NCBI GenBank assembly: GCA_035048815.1
Contig: JAUCBN010000037.1
Span: 16,272,001 to 16,336,000 of the forward strand
Reading direction: 5' to 3'
DNA from: Abelmoschus esculentus
Lineage: Eukaryota > Streptophyta > Magnoliopsida > Malvales > Malvaceae
DNA: 64,000 bases
The notes below the pieces were generated by a model. It made no database searches. It saw nothing but the letters and a program-made list of their open reading frames with translations, and was not told where the DNA came from. Each line of letters begins with the position of its first letter. The first letter of the stretch is position 1. Made by a program: the position numbers and the translations under genes. This document shows, piece after piece, positions 50,134-61,579 of this stretch.

Positions 50134-51735
50134 AATGGACAAGACGATAATTCAACATCCCTACGGAACTCGACTCAAGACGAAAAAGATGAGCGAAGAC
50201 AGATTAGATAAGATCGAGCAGACTCAGAAGGATCTACAAGATGATTTAACACGAAAAGTGGAAGACCAATTAGCCAAGGCTCGACAAGAAATGAAAGACC
50301 AGATTGCAAGATCTCAACAGGAAATGCTCGGGAAATTAGCACAAATGCTCGGGTTCAAGCAAGAAGATGTGTCTGTTGTCAACCTAGGGGCAAATCCCGC
50401 CGACATGACCGAAGACCCCATATACCCTCTAGGTTTTACTCCCGTTCAAACTAAAATACCATCAGAAGCTCACCCCTAGGTGTTTCTTTCTAAAGGGAAG
50501 CTACCACTACAGCCGACCAACACAAATGGCCCCATGAACATGCCCTCCACATCAGAAGTCAAACTAGGGGGCAACCAAGCTGAAAATTTTGTCTCGGAAC
50601 TTGATCAGTTGATCGAAGCAGAGAAACCAAAGATCGAGACTTCGAAAGAAATCGAGGAGCGATGCAAACGACTCGAAAAAAAGATGGAAGCTATGGAGGT
50701 TGAAGACACCTTCCTTGGATTCGATGCCAACGAACTCAACCTCGTCCCAGATCTGGTATTACCCCAAAATTCAAAATTCCAGAATTTAAAAGATATGATA
50801 GGACCAGTTGCCCTCGAGCCCATCTTACTATATTTTGTCGAAGGATGACGGGATACGGCAGGGATGACAAGTTATTGATCCACTATTTTCAAGATAGTTT
50901 AACGGGATCCGCCATTAAATGGTACAATCAATTGAATCGTTATCAGATAAAGTCATGGAAAGATTTGGCTAAGGCCTTTCTTGAGCAATATAAGCATGTT
51001 AGCGATATGGTACCAGATCGTTTGACTTTGCAACACATGAAGCAAAGGTCTAACGAAAGCTTTAGACAATACGCACAACGTTGGAGAGATGTAGCAGCAC
51101 AAGTCCAACCTCCTCTTAGTGAAAAAGAGACTGTGATTATATTCATCCAAACTTTGGAAGACCCAATCTTGGATCGCCTTATAGGCAACGCAACCACCAA
51201 TTTTGCTGATCTGGTGCTATCTGGTGAGCTCATCGAGAATGCCATCAGGAGTGGCAGAATTGACCCTGGTGAAAGTTCATCCCATAAAAGGCAAACATAT
51301 GGAAAGAAGGACAGTGAAGTGAATTCTTCAGGAGTCTATAATGTGAATTATTCCAAACCTATAACGTTGACACAATCTGCAGCTACTGATACTTATAACT
51401 CCTCAAACCAAGATTTCAGTCAGAGGAAGAATTTTGAAAAGAAGGAATTTACTCCATTACCAATGTCCTATGGAGAGCTACACAAACAGTTGTATGATAA
51501 ACACGTGGTATCACCCTTCTATCAAGCCCCGGTACAACCCCCTTTCCTGAAATGGTACGATGCCGATGCAAGATGTGATTATCATGCAGGACAAGTAGGG
51601 CATTCAATCAAAAACTGTCTCGGTTTCAAGAGGCTAGTGGAAAAGCTTATCAAGCTCGGAGTAATAAGATTCGACGACTCAGCTGAAACGACAATGAACA
51701 ATGGTCCCATGCCGAAGCATGAAGACACCAAATAA
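50134..51735 (+). pseudogene. gag of the gag-only retrotransposon, disrupted
   Basis: Encodes the nucleocapsid-type Gag of a Ty3/gypsy element. The start MDKTIIQHPYGTRLKTKKMS leads into a charged coiled coil (DKIEQTQKDLQDDLTRKVED). A TAG stop at 50477-50479 interrupts the frame, and after QPTNTNGPMNMPSTSEVK the frame is lost near 50755-50830. The retrotransposon Gag domain then continues to 51735: LIHYFQDSLTGSAIKWYNQL, ESFRQYAQRWRDVAAQVQPP and ELIENAIRSGRIDPGES. It ends with a conserved Cys/His cluster (CDYHAGQVGHSIKNC) that stands where a zinc knuckle would be. With a stop and a frameshift, this copy cannot make full-length Gag. No polymerase follows. Confidence 0.85.
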
Positions 51736-54070
51736 GAGCGAAAATGTTGTTTTTTGGGTTGTACAAAAATTAACTATGCCTAATATCGCTATACCTTGAC
51801 CATAGTAGGTCGCTTGTAGTTTTCATCTCTTTCAATGAGATGTTTTTTTTTTGTGAATTATCTCGCTAGCCTAAGCCCACTGGCAGCGAGAGTCTTTTGT
51901 AAGGGCATAAAACTACAAGTTGCAATAGAAATATATTTTGCGGTTAAATGTTGAGCGGACCAAATTCAGAAGATAGGGACTATCCAAATGGACAACATGA
52001 CCATATGAATTCCTACAATTTAAAGGTTCAGATTGTTAAAATTTGTTTGGGACATCCATTTTGAGAAAAGATTTCGAGAAAGGAGGCCAAATCAGAGAAC
52101 TTCAAGCATCTTCCATTATGATCAGTGGAATCAGGGGCACCCCTTGGAAAATCATGCCATTCATGCATTCAAGCATTTTGCATTTAAATACCATGCATCT
52201 AGGTTTTGCATGCATTGAACATCAAGTTAAAAGCATTCATGATGCACATATTTTTGTTTGTACATATAAACAGGTCCTGAGAATAGATCGAAAGACCCTA
52301 ATCAGGGGGGCAACAACACGATGACCAACCTTTGGCCCCGAGAAAGCTAAAATAATACAGATTTTTCAGGTAATGACTCCAGAATTTTGAATGATAACTA
52401 ACAAAGGTTTTATTTTGTTTTCAGATCCTAACTACCCATTATGGAGTAGCAGAAACAATTTTTTCCCAATGTCGCCTCCATCAATGGTGGTAGGTCAATT
52501 TTGTCAGAAATTTGCCCTTTCAGTGGCTATGTTGAGGATTAGATCTTCATGCATATCTCGTTTTTACATATTTGTACAGATAGTACATGTGAATCAAAAT
52601 TATTTTGAAAAAAAATGAAAAAAATGATGAAAAAATGAAAAATGAAATGAAAAAAATCAACAAAGACATGCGAAAACCAGACAATGGACAATTCAAATGT
52701 CCTACAAAAATCCATTTTCGCGAATGGTCAAAGGAAATCAATTCCTTTGGAAAAATTCAATCTTGTGATTGGTACAAACTGATTGTACCCAGGGTAATGG
52801 TACAGCTAGCCCGAAGCAAACGGCTACCGGTAAAGGTAAAACAAATCCGTTAATCCATGTGCATTTGGGAAAAATGCATTGATAAGGACCATTCAAATGT
52901 CCATTGAAATCCATTGTTATAAATGGTCAAGGAATTAAATCCTTGGTACCAACTGATTGTACCCAGAGTAATGGTACAGCTAGCCCGGAGCAAGCGGCTA
53001 CTGGTAAAGGCATATCAAATCCGTTGATCCCTGTGCATTTGGGAAAAATGCAAAGAAGATATATGATATCAATTGAAGACCTTTCAAATCAGATATTCAA
53101 GACTTTCAAGCTTTGATCTTGCCCTTCCGTTGATGGAGTGGATAGATCCCAACTTAGTCCTGCTTCTCCGTTGATGGCGCAGTAGGATCTAAATCACAGA
53201 CTTGATCTCGTCCCCGTTGATGGTGTGGCCAGATCCATTCAATCATGCTTCTCCGTTGATGGCGCAGTATGATTCAGACTTGATCTTATCCCTCCGTTGA
53301 TGGAGTGGATAGATCCCAACTCAGTCTTGTTTCTCCGTTGATGGCGTAGTAGGATCCAAATCATAGACTTGATCTCGTCCCCGTTGATGGTGTGGCCAGA
53401 TCCCATTCAGTCCTGCTTCTCTGTTGATGGCGTAGTAGGATCCAAATTACAAACTTGATCTTGTCCCCGTTGATGGTGCGGCTAGATCCCATTCAATCAT
53501 GCTTCTCCGTTGATGGCGTGGTGTGATCCCGACTTGATTTTACCCCTCCGTTGATGGAGTGGATAGATCTAACTCGGTCCTGTTTCTCCGTTGATGGTGC
53601 GGATAAGATCCAACATTACACTTCAAGACCTGTCTACTCAGTGTTGCAGCTAGGTCAAGTTTTCTCTAAAGATGGCAACATCATCAATGTCGTTGCAGAC
53701 CAAGCATATTTTGTCTTCTACAACAAGTCAAGCTTAGATCGTCTCCTTCAACAGATCACCAGTTTTGAAGACTTTGCAAACAAGAGCGGTGGAGTAGATC
53801 AAGTTAAAGCCCAAGAAGAAGAAGTGGTGGCCAAAAGAACCAAACCTCTTACAAAAAAAGAACCTTAATCTTACCAAAAAAAACATCAATCTTACCAAAG
53901 AGAACCCCAACCTTACAAGAAAGAACCCCAACTTTATCAAAAGAACTCTAACATTACCAAAGGAACCCTTACCTTACCAAAGAAGAATACTAAAACCATA
54001 CCAAATGAAATGGGTTATTCTTTATCTTTTCTCTATTACTGTTACACAACAATAAGCAAAGAGGGGCAGT
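51736..54070 (+). repeat. Non-coding interior with tandem repeats and polypurine tract
   Basis: 52771-53050 holds two copies (offset about 175 bp) of a unit containing CTGATTGTACCC, GGTACAGCTAGCCC and GTGCATTTGGGAAAAATGC. 53110-53615 holds twelve copies of (T)CCGTTGATGG, alternating between TGGATAGATCC-type and CGCAGTAGGATC-type spacers. 53856-53995 repeats a unit of about 24 bp around CTTACCAAA(G)AACCC. The polypurine tract AGCAAAGAGGGGCAGT (54055-54070) abuts the 3' LTR. An open frame at 53551-53868 has no recognisable homology and is not called. Confidence 0.8.
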
Positions 54071-54594
54071 TGTATTAACCCATTTCATTGGGTTATAAAA
54101 CCATTAAAATAATAACCCAATATTACAAAACTTAACCCACAAAGCCTAGCAGCCCAATAACCCATTACACCAAACCCAACCCAAAACTAAACCCTAATTG
54201 AGAACCCTAACCCTAACCCTCCAACAGTCTTGTCGCCGCCTCTCTTCTGCCCGTCCAGCTCCGGCGCGTGGCCGCCACGCACGACGAATCGAATGCCGCA
54301 TGGCAGCCACACGCTCCTCTCATTGGTCCAACAAACGGCCACCGCCCAAGCCGCACTGCACCACCGCTCATGTCAGACTTCACCGCCCTTCACCTGCAAA
54401 AGAAAGAATTATTAGATCTATATTTTCAGATCTAAATAAGCTAAATAGGATGTAATATATGTAAATCGGGGTTATAAAATCCCCAGATCTGGGTCATGTA
54501 ACCGGTTAGAAATCAATAGGAAAAAAAACAGAGATATTTCAAACAAAACAACCACAAAAAACAACATATATTCGAGACAAGAAAGAAAAGAAAC

Positions 54595-56750
54595 TGTAAC
54601 ACCCCGACCCGGATGTCACATAGGGCCTCCGGCCCAAAACCTGTATTTCAAAATTCTTTCGAAAGCCCAACAATTAAAATCCAATTCAAGTCCAAAATAC
54701 TATTTATAAAATCCATTTAAGTTAAAACGCAAGCCCAAAATAATATAAGATAATCGGAGCTCCAAAATATTACAAACCATTAAAACATTCGACCCAAATT
54801 AAAATAACAGAGTTACAAAATACATAGGGTCCACCCAAGTACTAGCCCACTAATCTATAAATGTACCCTGACATAGGTCGATGCTGAAATCCAAACCTCG
54901 ATGGTGCTCCACGAACCGGCTTCCGCTAACCTACGCACGAAAACACATTTCGAACGCTGAGCTACTAAAGCTCAGTGGGTATGCCGAACTCGGCCAACAT
55001 CATGCATATCATAAGCAGTAAAGCATAACATATAAACATCGTGCATGAAATGATGATCTAGCATGCTTGCCTACCACATGGCATAAACAATGTATAACAT
55101 CGCACACAGCATATACATGTCACATCACAAATAACACACAAGAGTGAGGCCCGCGTCCACACAGCATCGGGATCCTACACTCAGGATTGAGGCCGCCCTC
55201 AAATCCTATGCCCGGAATGTTACATCGGACATCTTCGAATGAGGCCGCCCAACGTTAGGAAAGGGGTGGAGGCCGCCCAACCAACCCCATGCTCGGAATG
55301 TTACATCGAACATCTTCGAGTGAGGCTGCCCAACACTCGGAATAAAAGTCTTCAAAACATCATCCGGCATGTTACATCGGATGGCCTTCAACGTGTTGCA
55401 ACACTTATGGATATCCGGATTTCCATCACACAAGGACTCAAACCACACAAACGATCCACCTAGGATCTTAGCACAACAAGATATATTAAGACTTATCATA
55501 CTTTAGTCTTTCGGGGTTATAAACATCAATATTGGTTAAACAGTTCATTTCATTGATTATAAGATCCATTTTAACCTTTAATCCTCTTATCGAACCTCAA
55601 ACCATACTTAACTTGTCCAATTTTCGCAGGGGTATCGATACCCTTATATGGGGTATCGAACCACCCTACCTCGATACCTACCCAAAGAAGGCATCGAACC
55701 ATGGGTATCAATACTAGTACCGATACCCTTTGACCATTTTCAAAGTCAACAAAAGGGACCCTCCAGCATCGATACCAACATCGATGCCATTATGCCACTG
55801 GAGGTCTCGGTATCGAACCATGGTTCGATACATCTGGCCACTTAGCCTATTTTCACTCATGGGTATCGATACCGGTAGCCCGTGTATCGATACCCCTGCA
55901 CGAAATGCAGGTCTGCACTTAGAAAATTCTAAGGATTCATCTCAAACATTAATCTATTCAGTTCTAAAGTATTCCTACTCATTCTTAGAAAGGTTTCAAG
56001 TGTTTTAACATTATTTTCAAGCCATCAAACACACAATTACGAAATTCACCATTAAAGACCCAAAAGCTCAAACCAAGCATTCATACATGAAATCTACATG
56101 TCATGCATACTACCATGATATGAATGATGAAAGGATGAGTTGGGAGTACCAACCTCTTGCAGGCAACAACAAAAACGTCCTCCTCTCTTCTCTTCAAGCT
56201 TTTCCCCCTCTTAAGCTTGTAGAAGGTTCTCCAACCTTTCTCTACAAAGAGATGTTAAACTGAGCATTAGACCACACTTAAGGAGATTCTCAGAACATCA
56301 AAGACTAAAGAAACTGAGATTTAAACCCTTGAATCCTCATTCCCGTTTTTCCTCACAACCAATACCCATAAACTCTTATTCTCACCAAACCAACACATTC
56401 TTATCTCTTTGAATAGATCTTAAACCCCTCAAAAACTTACTCTTCACCTCAAAAATGTGAATCCTTAACAAAACTTCAAAGTTCTCACCTTTAGCAAGAT
56501 TTTCTCATGAAGAAAAGAGAAAGAAGAAGATGAAACCCATGACCTCACCCCCTTACTTTCTGCAGAAACAATTCCCTAAAACCCCTCACTCTTTACCATC
56601 TATTTAGACAATTACCAAACCATCCTCCATCTAAAAACTCCTAAGCCCAACAACTAACAAGCCCAACAAGCCTCAGGTCCAAACCACACAAACTCGAGCC
56701 CAAACCCATCGGGTTAAACCGACACTCGGATCCGAATCTGGGTCGTTACA
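54595..56750 (-). mobile_element. Nested solo LTR, 2.2 kb
   Basis: TGTAACACCCCGACCC...GGGTCGTTACA with a 5-bp target duplication GAAAC (54590-54594 and 56751-56755). The uninterrupted 5' LTR of the host element at about 48270-48285 shows the empty site (AGAAAAGAAACAAGATC), which proves the borders. It has no coding capacity. Interior features are short GAGGCCGCCCAAC / TGTTACATCG repeats (55145-55400) and a TATCGATA cluster. Its reverse complement resembles the solo LTR at 27909-31293 around the CACTGAG / TTTTGTAACTCT region, hence the strand given. Confidence 0.85.
55625..55905. repeat. Cluster of GGTATCGATACC palindromes in the nested solo LTR
   Basis: About 280 bp with GGGTATCGATACCC, GGTATCGAACC, GCATCGATACC, ATGGTTCGATAC, GGTATCGATACCGG and GTATCGATACCCC. 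Same words as the cluster at 30525-30957, in a different LTR and at a different relative position. Confidence 0.8.
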
Positions 56751-57525
56751 GAAACAAGATCGGAGAGAGACAAAATCGGAGCAAAACCGAGAAGAAAGAA
56801 AAGGTAAAAAAAATAAGAAACCCGAGACTTATCTCGTTAGATCTACGCCAATACACGCTTATTTTCGAAAAATCGAGCCCGGATATGGAACGAGCACCGC
56901 GATATCTTCAAGAAAGTAGTCTCCTTTTCCATTTTCGGTCGTCGATACGGCGGCCGACGATGACCCACGGTGGTCCAGCACCGGAGACCTCCAGAGCACA
57001 GAGAGCCTTCCAAGGCTCTGAAATTTGGCTGTTGAAGGAGAAATAAACAAATGAAACTTGAGCAAAAATTTTTAGGAGAGGAAGCCCATATACCGCACCC
57101 AAAACGGCACCGTTTTGGTGCCGGTATTCAAGGCCCAAACGGTGCCGTTTTGATCCAAGAGCCCCGAGACCGACCCGGTTACCCGGTCCAACCCGCGTGT
57201 AACCCGGAGCAATGGGGAAATTACGCGCGCAGTCCTCATATTCTCTGTATCCATACATTTCGGCCTTCTGGTTTTAATCCCTTTGCAAATCGGTCACTGT
57301 TTTTGCTAATTTTGGCCACATAATTTATATTTTCTTCAATTTCAGTCCATATTTTAACCATTTTAACCATTATATTTTCTGTTTTTTTTTTTATTTAGTC
57401 ATTGATATTTTTTAAAGTTATTATAATCATGTTTTGTTATTATTACTGTTATTATTATTATTATTATTATTTTATTATTATTATTATTGTTATTATTATC
57501 ATTATTATTATTATTATTGTTATTA

Positions 57526-57559
<34 letters not shown>

Positions 57560-57832
57560 CATTATCGGTAACTAATGTTTTTCTTTTTGGTTTTTTACGC
57601 AGATTAGATTAAAAATGGGATCACGTTTAAAATTAAATCGGATTGATATTTTCGTTCATATAAAATATTTTGTAACCGAAGGTGTCAATTTTGGGCGTCG
57701 TGGGGGTGCTCACTCTTCCCTACGCGTAACGGACTCCCGGATCCACTCTGGTTCGCAGACTTAATATTTGGTGTTCTAATCGCACCGGAAAATGATTGGT
57801 GGCGACTCCCCGGACCAATACCGGTGATTACA

Positions 57833-58083
57833 GTATGTATGTATGTATGTATGTATGTATGTATGTATGTATGTATGTATGTATGTATGTATGTATGTAT
57901 GTATGTATGTATGTATGTATGTATGTATGTATGTATGTATGTATGTATGTATGTATGTATGTATGTATGTATGTATGTATGTATGTATGTATGTATGTAT
58001 GTATGTATGTATGTATGTATGTATGTATGTATGTATGTATGTATGTATGTATGTATGTATGTATGTATGTATGTGTGTATGTA
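57833..58083 (+). repeat. (GTAT)n microsatellite, about 60 units
   Basis: A nearly perfect tetranucleotide array of about 250 bp with one GTGT interruption near 58071. It begins in the target duplication of the retrotransposon and ends at the 5' splice site of the transporter exon. A short GTATGTATG stub is left on the other side of the retrotransposon (47740-47748), so the element inserted into the array. It reads through as Tyr/Met/Cys/Val or Thr/Tyr/Ile/His repeats in several frames; these are not proteins. Confidence 0.97.
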
Positions 58084-58390
58084 TGTATGTACCAAAAGTC
58101 ACTCTTAGGTAGATGAAGGCACCACCAGCAACGGGAACCTGGACTGAAAACTCAGTGTAACACAAAGATGATAAAAGTGCAGATATCCCAGCAATGATAT
58201 ATGACATGAAAACAGAAGAACCGGAGGTGTAGCGGGCGACACGGCCGATGGTGACAAAAACACCAACGCGGAGCCTTCTGCCTAGACCGAGAGCTACTAA
58301 ATTAAACCACTTGAGCTTCCTCTTCATGTCGGCACCGGACCTTAGCCTTACTTGGTTAAGCTCTTGGCCTGGGGTCCATGTTGCTACCAT

Positions 58391-59990
58391 TCTCTTCCTG
58401 AGCCTATGAGGGGTTTGTGAGAGAGATTTGAGATAGTTGAAGAAGAAAGGCTTGTTCTGATGTGTGGATTAACCTCATAAATACATACTAAATTGTTCGA
58501 ATCCGAGTCGCTCTAAACCATTTTTCGTATCTTCCCATTTTCTAACACTTTGTTAAAGCAACTAAGGATTGCTTCCACCAGTCTTAAGAATATAATTGGA
58601 CTGTTGATTCCTCATAAACATCCTAATTATTCAATCAACCATGTATTGGCCTGGAATATATGCATGCATGCATGCCTTACGACTCCTTTCCACCGGACCG
58701 CCGCTGTGAAGATGCGCCACCAGTTTTCTTTGAAACCTTTCTGCGGTTCTCGTTATGCTAAAAATGCGAAATCTGTTTCGTTTTGCCTACTTAGATCATC
58801 CTCACTTTACAATATTTCTCCAGGACATTAACAAGTTCTATCAACATTACCAACTAGCAGTAGTATTGATTTTTTTATTCATAAGACTCGAATATAAAAA
58901 CATCAAATTTCTTATCATTCAATCGAGCATGCATCATGTACAGATAAAAGTAAAGCTATTGATCGACAATGCTGCTCGACGTGTCTGAATCGGACACAGA
59001 CATGTTCGGATTGTTTTTGTGTCGATATCTACATGGATTTGGATACTTGCGGAGGAAAAGCCATGGGAGAACCGAGAACCTCATTTGGGAAGTGTCCAGA
59101 GGGACTTGCAATACATATATAGCTTGGAATTTCAAGTGGTTTACCTAAAAACTAATTTAGGTTTGAAAAGTGAAATCATTAGAATTTGCACTAAGAAAAC
59201 CAATTGAAAACCCTAGTATTGAATATTTAATTATGGTTTCATGTCACATATGATAAAGCAACTTATCCGGACATAAGCAACTTCACCGCTGTGTTTTAGT
59301 GAAAACAGCAGATAGCACTAAAAATAAGGTCAAATATCGTCATATATGTCTATACCTTATCCGAACGTAGGGATGTTAGATGAGTACAATTTTGTAGATT
59401 TTGTATCGTGTTCGATTCAGTTAGAACATGTATATGTATGATTTTAACTGTGGTGTTAAAAATTATGCTCGTCGTAGATAATGAGTAGATGATAGATTTG
59501 AGAGTTTAATAAAATGGCGTTTGTTGTATTTCTAGCTACAGAATACAACGACCTCCTTCTCTGAATAAACCATATATTAGTTATCATTTGTTATACCGTC
59601 GTTCATCGCAAATTATTCAAATGAATCATTCGACGATTTCAGTGTTTTTGTACGATATTAATTGATTCCCGACGACAAGGTGATAAGGTAAATGATCGTG
59701 ATAGTTCGACGATGAATATTATAAGATAATGACGTGACTATCGAAGACGAAATCATGTCAAATTGAGATTTTTGGATGATAGAGATTTTAAATTTTAGGG
59801 TCATTTTATTTTATCAATTTTTTATTTATTTTTAATAATTTTAAAATTTTAAGAGGCTGACACACGTCAAATAACAAAATTAATTAATATCAACAGAGGA
59901 TACCAAATTGAATAATTTTAAAATATTAAACACTTATTTGACTCGATATATACTTTAGACACCTATCTTAAAAAATCCTTTATACACTAA
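58391..59990. other. Upstream flank of the transporter pseudogene
   Basis: Probably the old promoter and leader of the transporter up to about 59000, then A+T-rich spacer. No gene or clear element was found. Confidence 0.45.
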
Positions 59991-60506
59991 GTAGGGGTGA
60001 GCAAAACTCGACTCGAATCAAAAAACCGAATAACTCGACTTGATTCGAGGCGAAAATACTCGACTCGTTTTGACTCGACTCGAAATCTCATAGACTCAAC
60101 TCGAAAAAATTTCAAATAAGTTTGAGTTGTAAAATGAAAATTCGAATAACTCGAATAACTCAAAATTTTTAGTAATTAAAGGATTGATTTTTAATTTTGA
60201 GACGAATCTCTTAATTTTTTATGATATATATACATTGATATATAAAAATATAAAGAAATATTACTATATATGAAAATATATATATATACATATCTTATAT
60301 GATTAGAGAAAGTCGTTTAAATTGGAATCAAATCATACTATAACGTGATAAATAATTACAGTTAAATATTTATAAAAACTTGAAAACTTGACTCAATTCA
60401 ACTCGAATTGAATCAAAAAAATTTAAATAAATTTTGAGTTATAAAATATAACTCGCACTTGAATAACTCAAAAATTTTTGACTCGACTCGATCGAATACT
60501 CACCCC
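59991..60506. mobile_element. Short non-autonomous DNA transposon, TAGGGGTGAG family
   Basis: 516 bp, GTAGGGGTGAGCAAAACTCG...CGAATACTCACCCC, with inverted GGGGTGAG ends and a perfect 9-bp direct repeat ATACACTAA (59982-59990 and 60507-60515). The interior repeats CTCGACTCGAAT, ACTCGAATAACTC and similar words. No open frame. It is the best-preserved copy of this family in the window. Confidence 0.7.
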
Positions 60507-60569
60507 ATACACTAATACAATTACTTCTCCGCAACCAAACACGTCCTTAGCTTCTTAAACACGCTCCTT

Positions 60570-61579
60570 TCTCTTCGTCGCGTTACTCTATCTTCGATGC
60601 GCGCGTTTCAAAACCCTTCATTTTTTGTTTGTTTCGTCTTTTCCAGCGCTGTTCCTATGCGATCATGCCGTTTGGCAACATATGAAGGGGCCAAGAGGTA
60701 ACACACTTTTGGTATATTTGTGTTCACTATTTCATGATTGACTCATTTAACTCCTCTTTTTGTAGTTTATCGGCAATTTTGTTTTATGATTTATCAAGCA
60801 CAGTATTTCTAGGATCTGATTAGAGAATGCAAGTAGTTTAGTAAGTATTTTGCTGGAACAGAATGCTAGGTTGCAGATTTGACCTATTTTACGAGTTACG
60901 ATTCGTGTTACTCGCAACTCAAGTGTAGATAGATAGCAGATTTAACCTATGTTACGAGTTTCGACTCGTGCTATAACTCAATGTTGAGTCGTGTGAGTCT
61001 CGGAAACTGCAAATTTTGTATGTATTTGAAAAATGTTTGATCATATTCCGGTACTCGTACTCCATTGTTGATACGACTTTGTGTTCATTATAGTTTTCTG
61101 GTTAGGAATTTTTCACTGATGTTCTTGTGGCTTTTCGGTAGATGAAGAGCGTGGCTGCATTTACTCAACTGTTGAAGAAACGATATTTTGATCTATTTTG
61201 AATGCTCATAATTAGGTAAATTTGCTCTCACTAAGAGTTAAGTGTATAACTTGTGAACTTGTATTACATTTGTTAAAGTCTGGAAAGAGATCTAGACCAC
61301 TTGGATTCTGTGTAATTGTGGAGATAATTGTATGCATATGTTCTCTTTTTTAATTTTTTTCCCGTATATTCGAAGGACAACGTCATCTTTGCTCGAATGT
61401 TTAAGATATCTTACGAAAATTGAAAGCTCTGGTAGCATAGTTAAAGAGTAGGGAAACCTTTGAAACCTAATGAAGTGTACTTGCAGTAGTAGGACTACCT
61501 TGTCTGGAAAATTGCAGGTGGAGAACGGTCTTGAATTTGGAGAAATCAACTCTTCGGTACAAGGATAGAGGGCGAAGCG
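60570..61579 (+). other. 5' untranslated exon and leader intron of the downstream gene
   Basis: A CT-rich leader around 60590-60712 ends at AAGAG with a GTAACAC donor. A second untranslated exon begins after TTGCAG at about 61518. Sequence in between is intron-like and T-rich. Exon limits are inferred. Confidence 0.45.

Larger units (their letters stand above)
47749..57832 (+). mobile_element. Non-autonomous gag-only LTR retrotransposon (TR-GAG, Tat/Ogre-like)
   Basis: Two LTRs, TGTATTAACC...GTTACA (5': 47749-49264) and TGTATTAACC...ATTACA (3': 54071-57832, with a nested insertion), are flanked by a 5-bp target duplication GTATG (47744-47748 and 57833-57837). A primer-binding site, a broken gag, tandem repeats and a purine-rich tract lie between them. 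There is no protease, reverse transcriptase or integrase in the roughly 4.8 kb interior, so it matches the published concept of gag-only TR-GAG elements. The LTRs remain closely similar outside the insertion and a TTA microsatellite, suggesting a fairly recent insertion. It lies in intron 1 of the transporter pseudogene, in the antisense orientation. Confidence 0.88.
54071..57832 (+). repeat. 3' LTR of the gag-only retrotransposon, interrupted
   Basis: Same sequence as 47749-49264, split by a 2156-bp solo LTR plus a 5-bp duplication. Without these it is about 1600 bp; the excess over the 5' LTR is mostly an expanded TTA/ATT microsatellite at about 57430-57565. Confidence 0.88.
46478..58390 (-). 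pseudogene. Cationic amino acid transporter (CAT1/5/8 clade) pseudogene
   Basis: Plant CAT proteins are plasma-membrane amino acid permeases with about 14 membrane segments. Exon 1 (to about 58091) reads MVATWTPGQELNQVRLRSG, LKWFNLVALGLGRRLRVGVF, SYIIAGISALLSSLCYTEFS and AGGAFIYLRVTFG. Exon 2 (about 47455-47683) reads EFVGYFASANVLLEYVLSNA. Exon 3 includes LVKPRGLAPHGVRGVLDGAA, and exon 4 includes LGILASLLVAMLGQARYLCV. Lesions: an in-frame TAG at 47296-47298 (GFIAGF, stop, GNIDN); a deletion frameshift near 46895 (AGNVVEAW then stop, while LGILAS follows in another frame); loss of several residues after KIMIE; a lost C-terminus; and the conserved GGMLG replaced by GRRLR. The first intron is about 10.4 kb because it contains an LTR retrotransposon and a long GTAT repeat. 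Confidence 0.88.

Noticed and set aside
52605..52853. Lys-rich open frame downstream of gag
   Set aside because: It arises from an A-rich tract (repeated GAAAAAAATGA) and enters the tandem repeat; no homology.
53551..53868. 105-residue open frame near the end of the retrotransposon
   Set aside because: It begins in the minisatellite, ends in a Lys-rich tandem repeat and has no recognisable homology or family context.
57685..58116. Long open frames of repeated Thr-Tyr-Ile-His or Met-Tyr-Val-Cys across the microsatellite
   Set aside because: They are simple translations of (GTAT)n, which has no stop codons in several frames.
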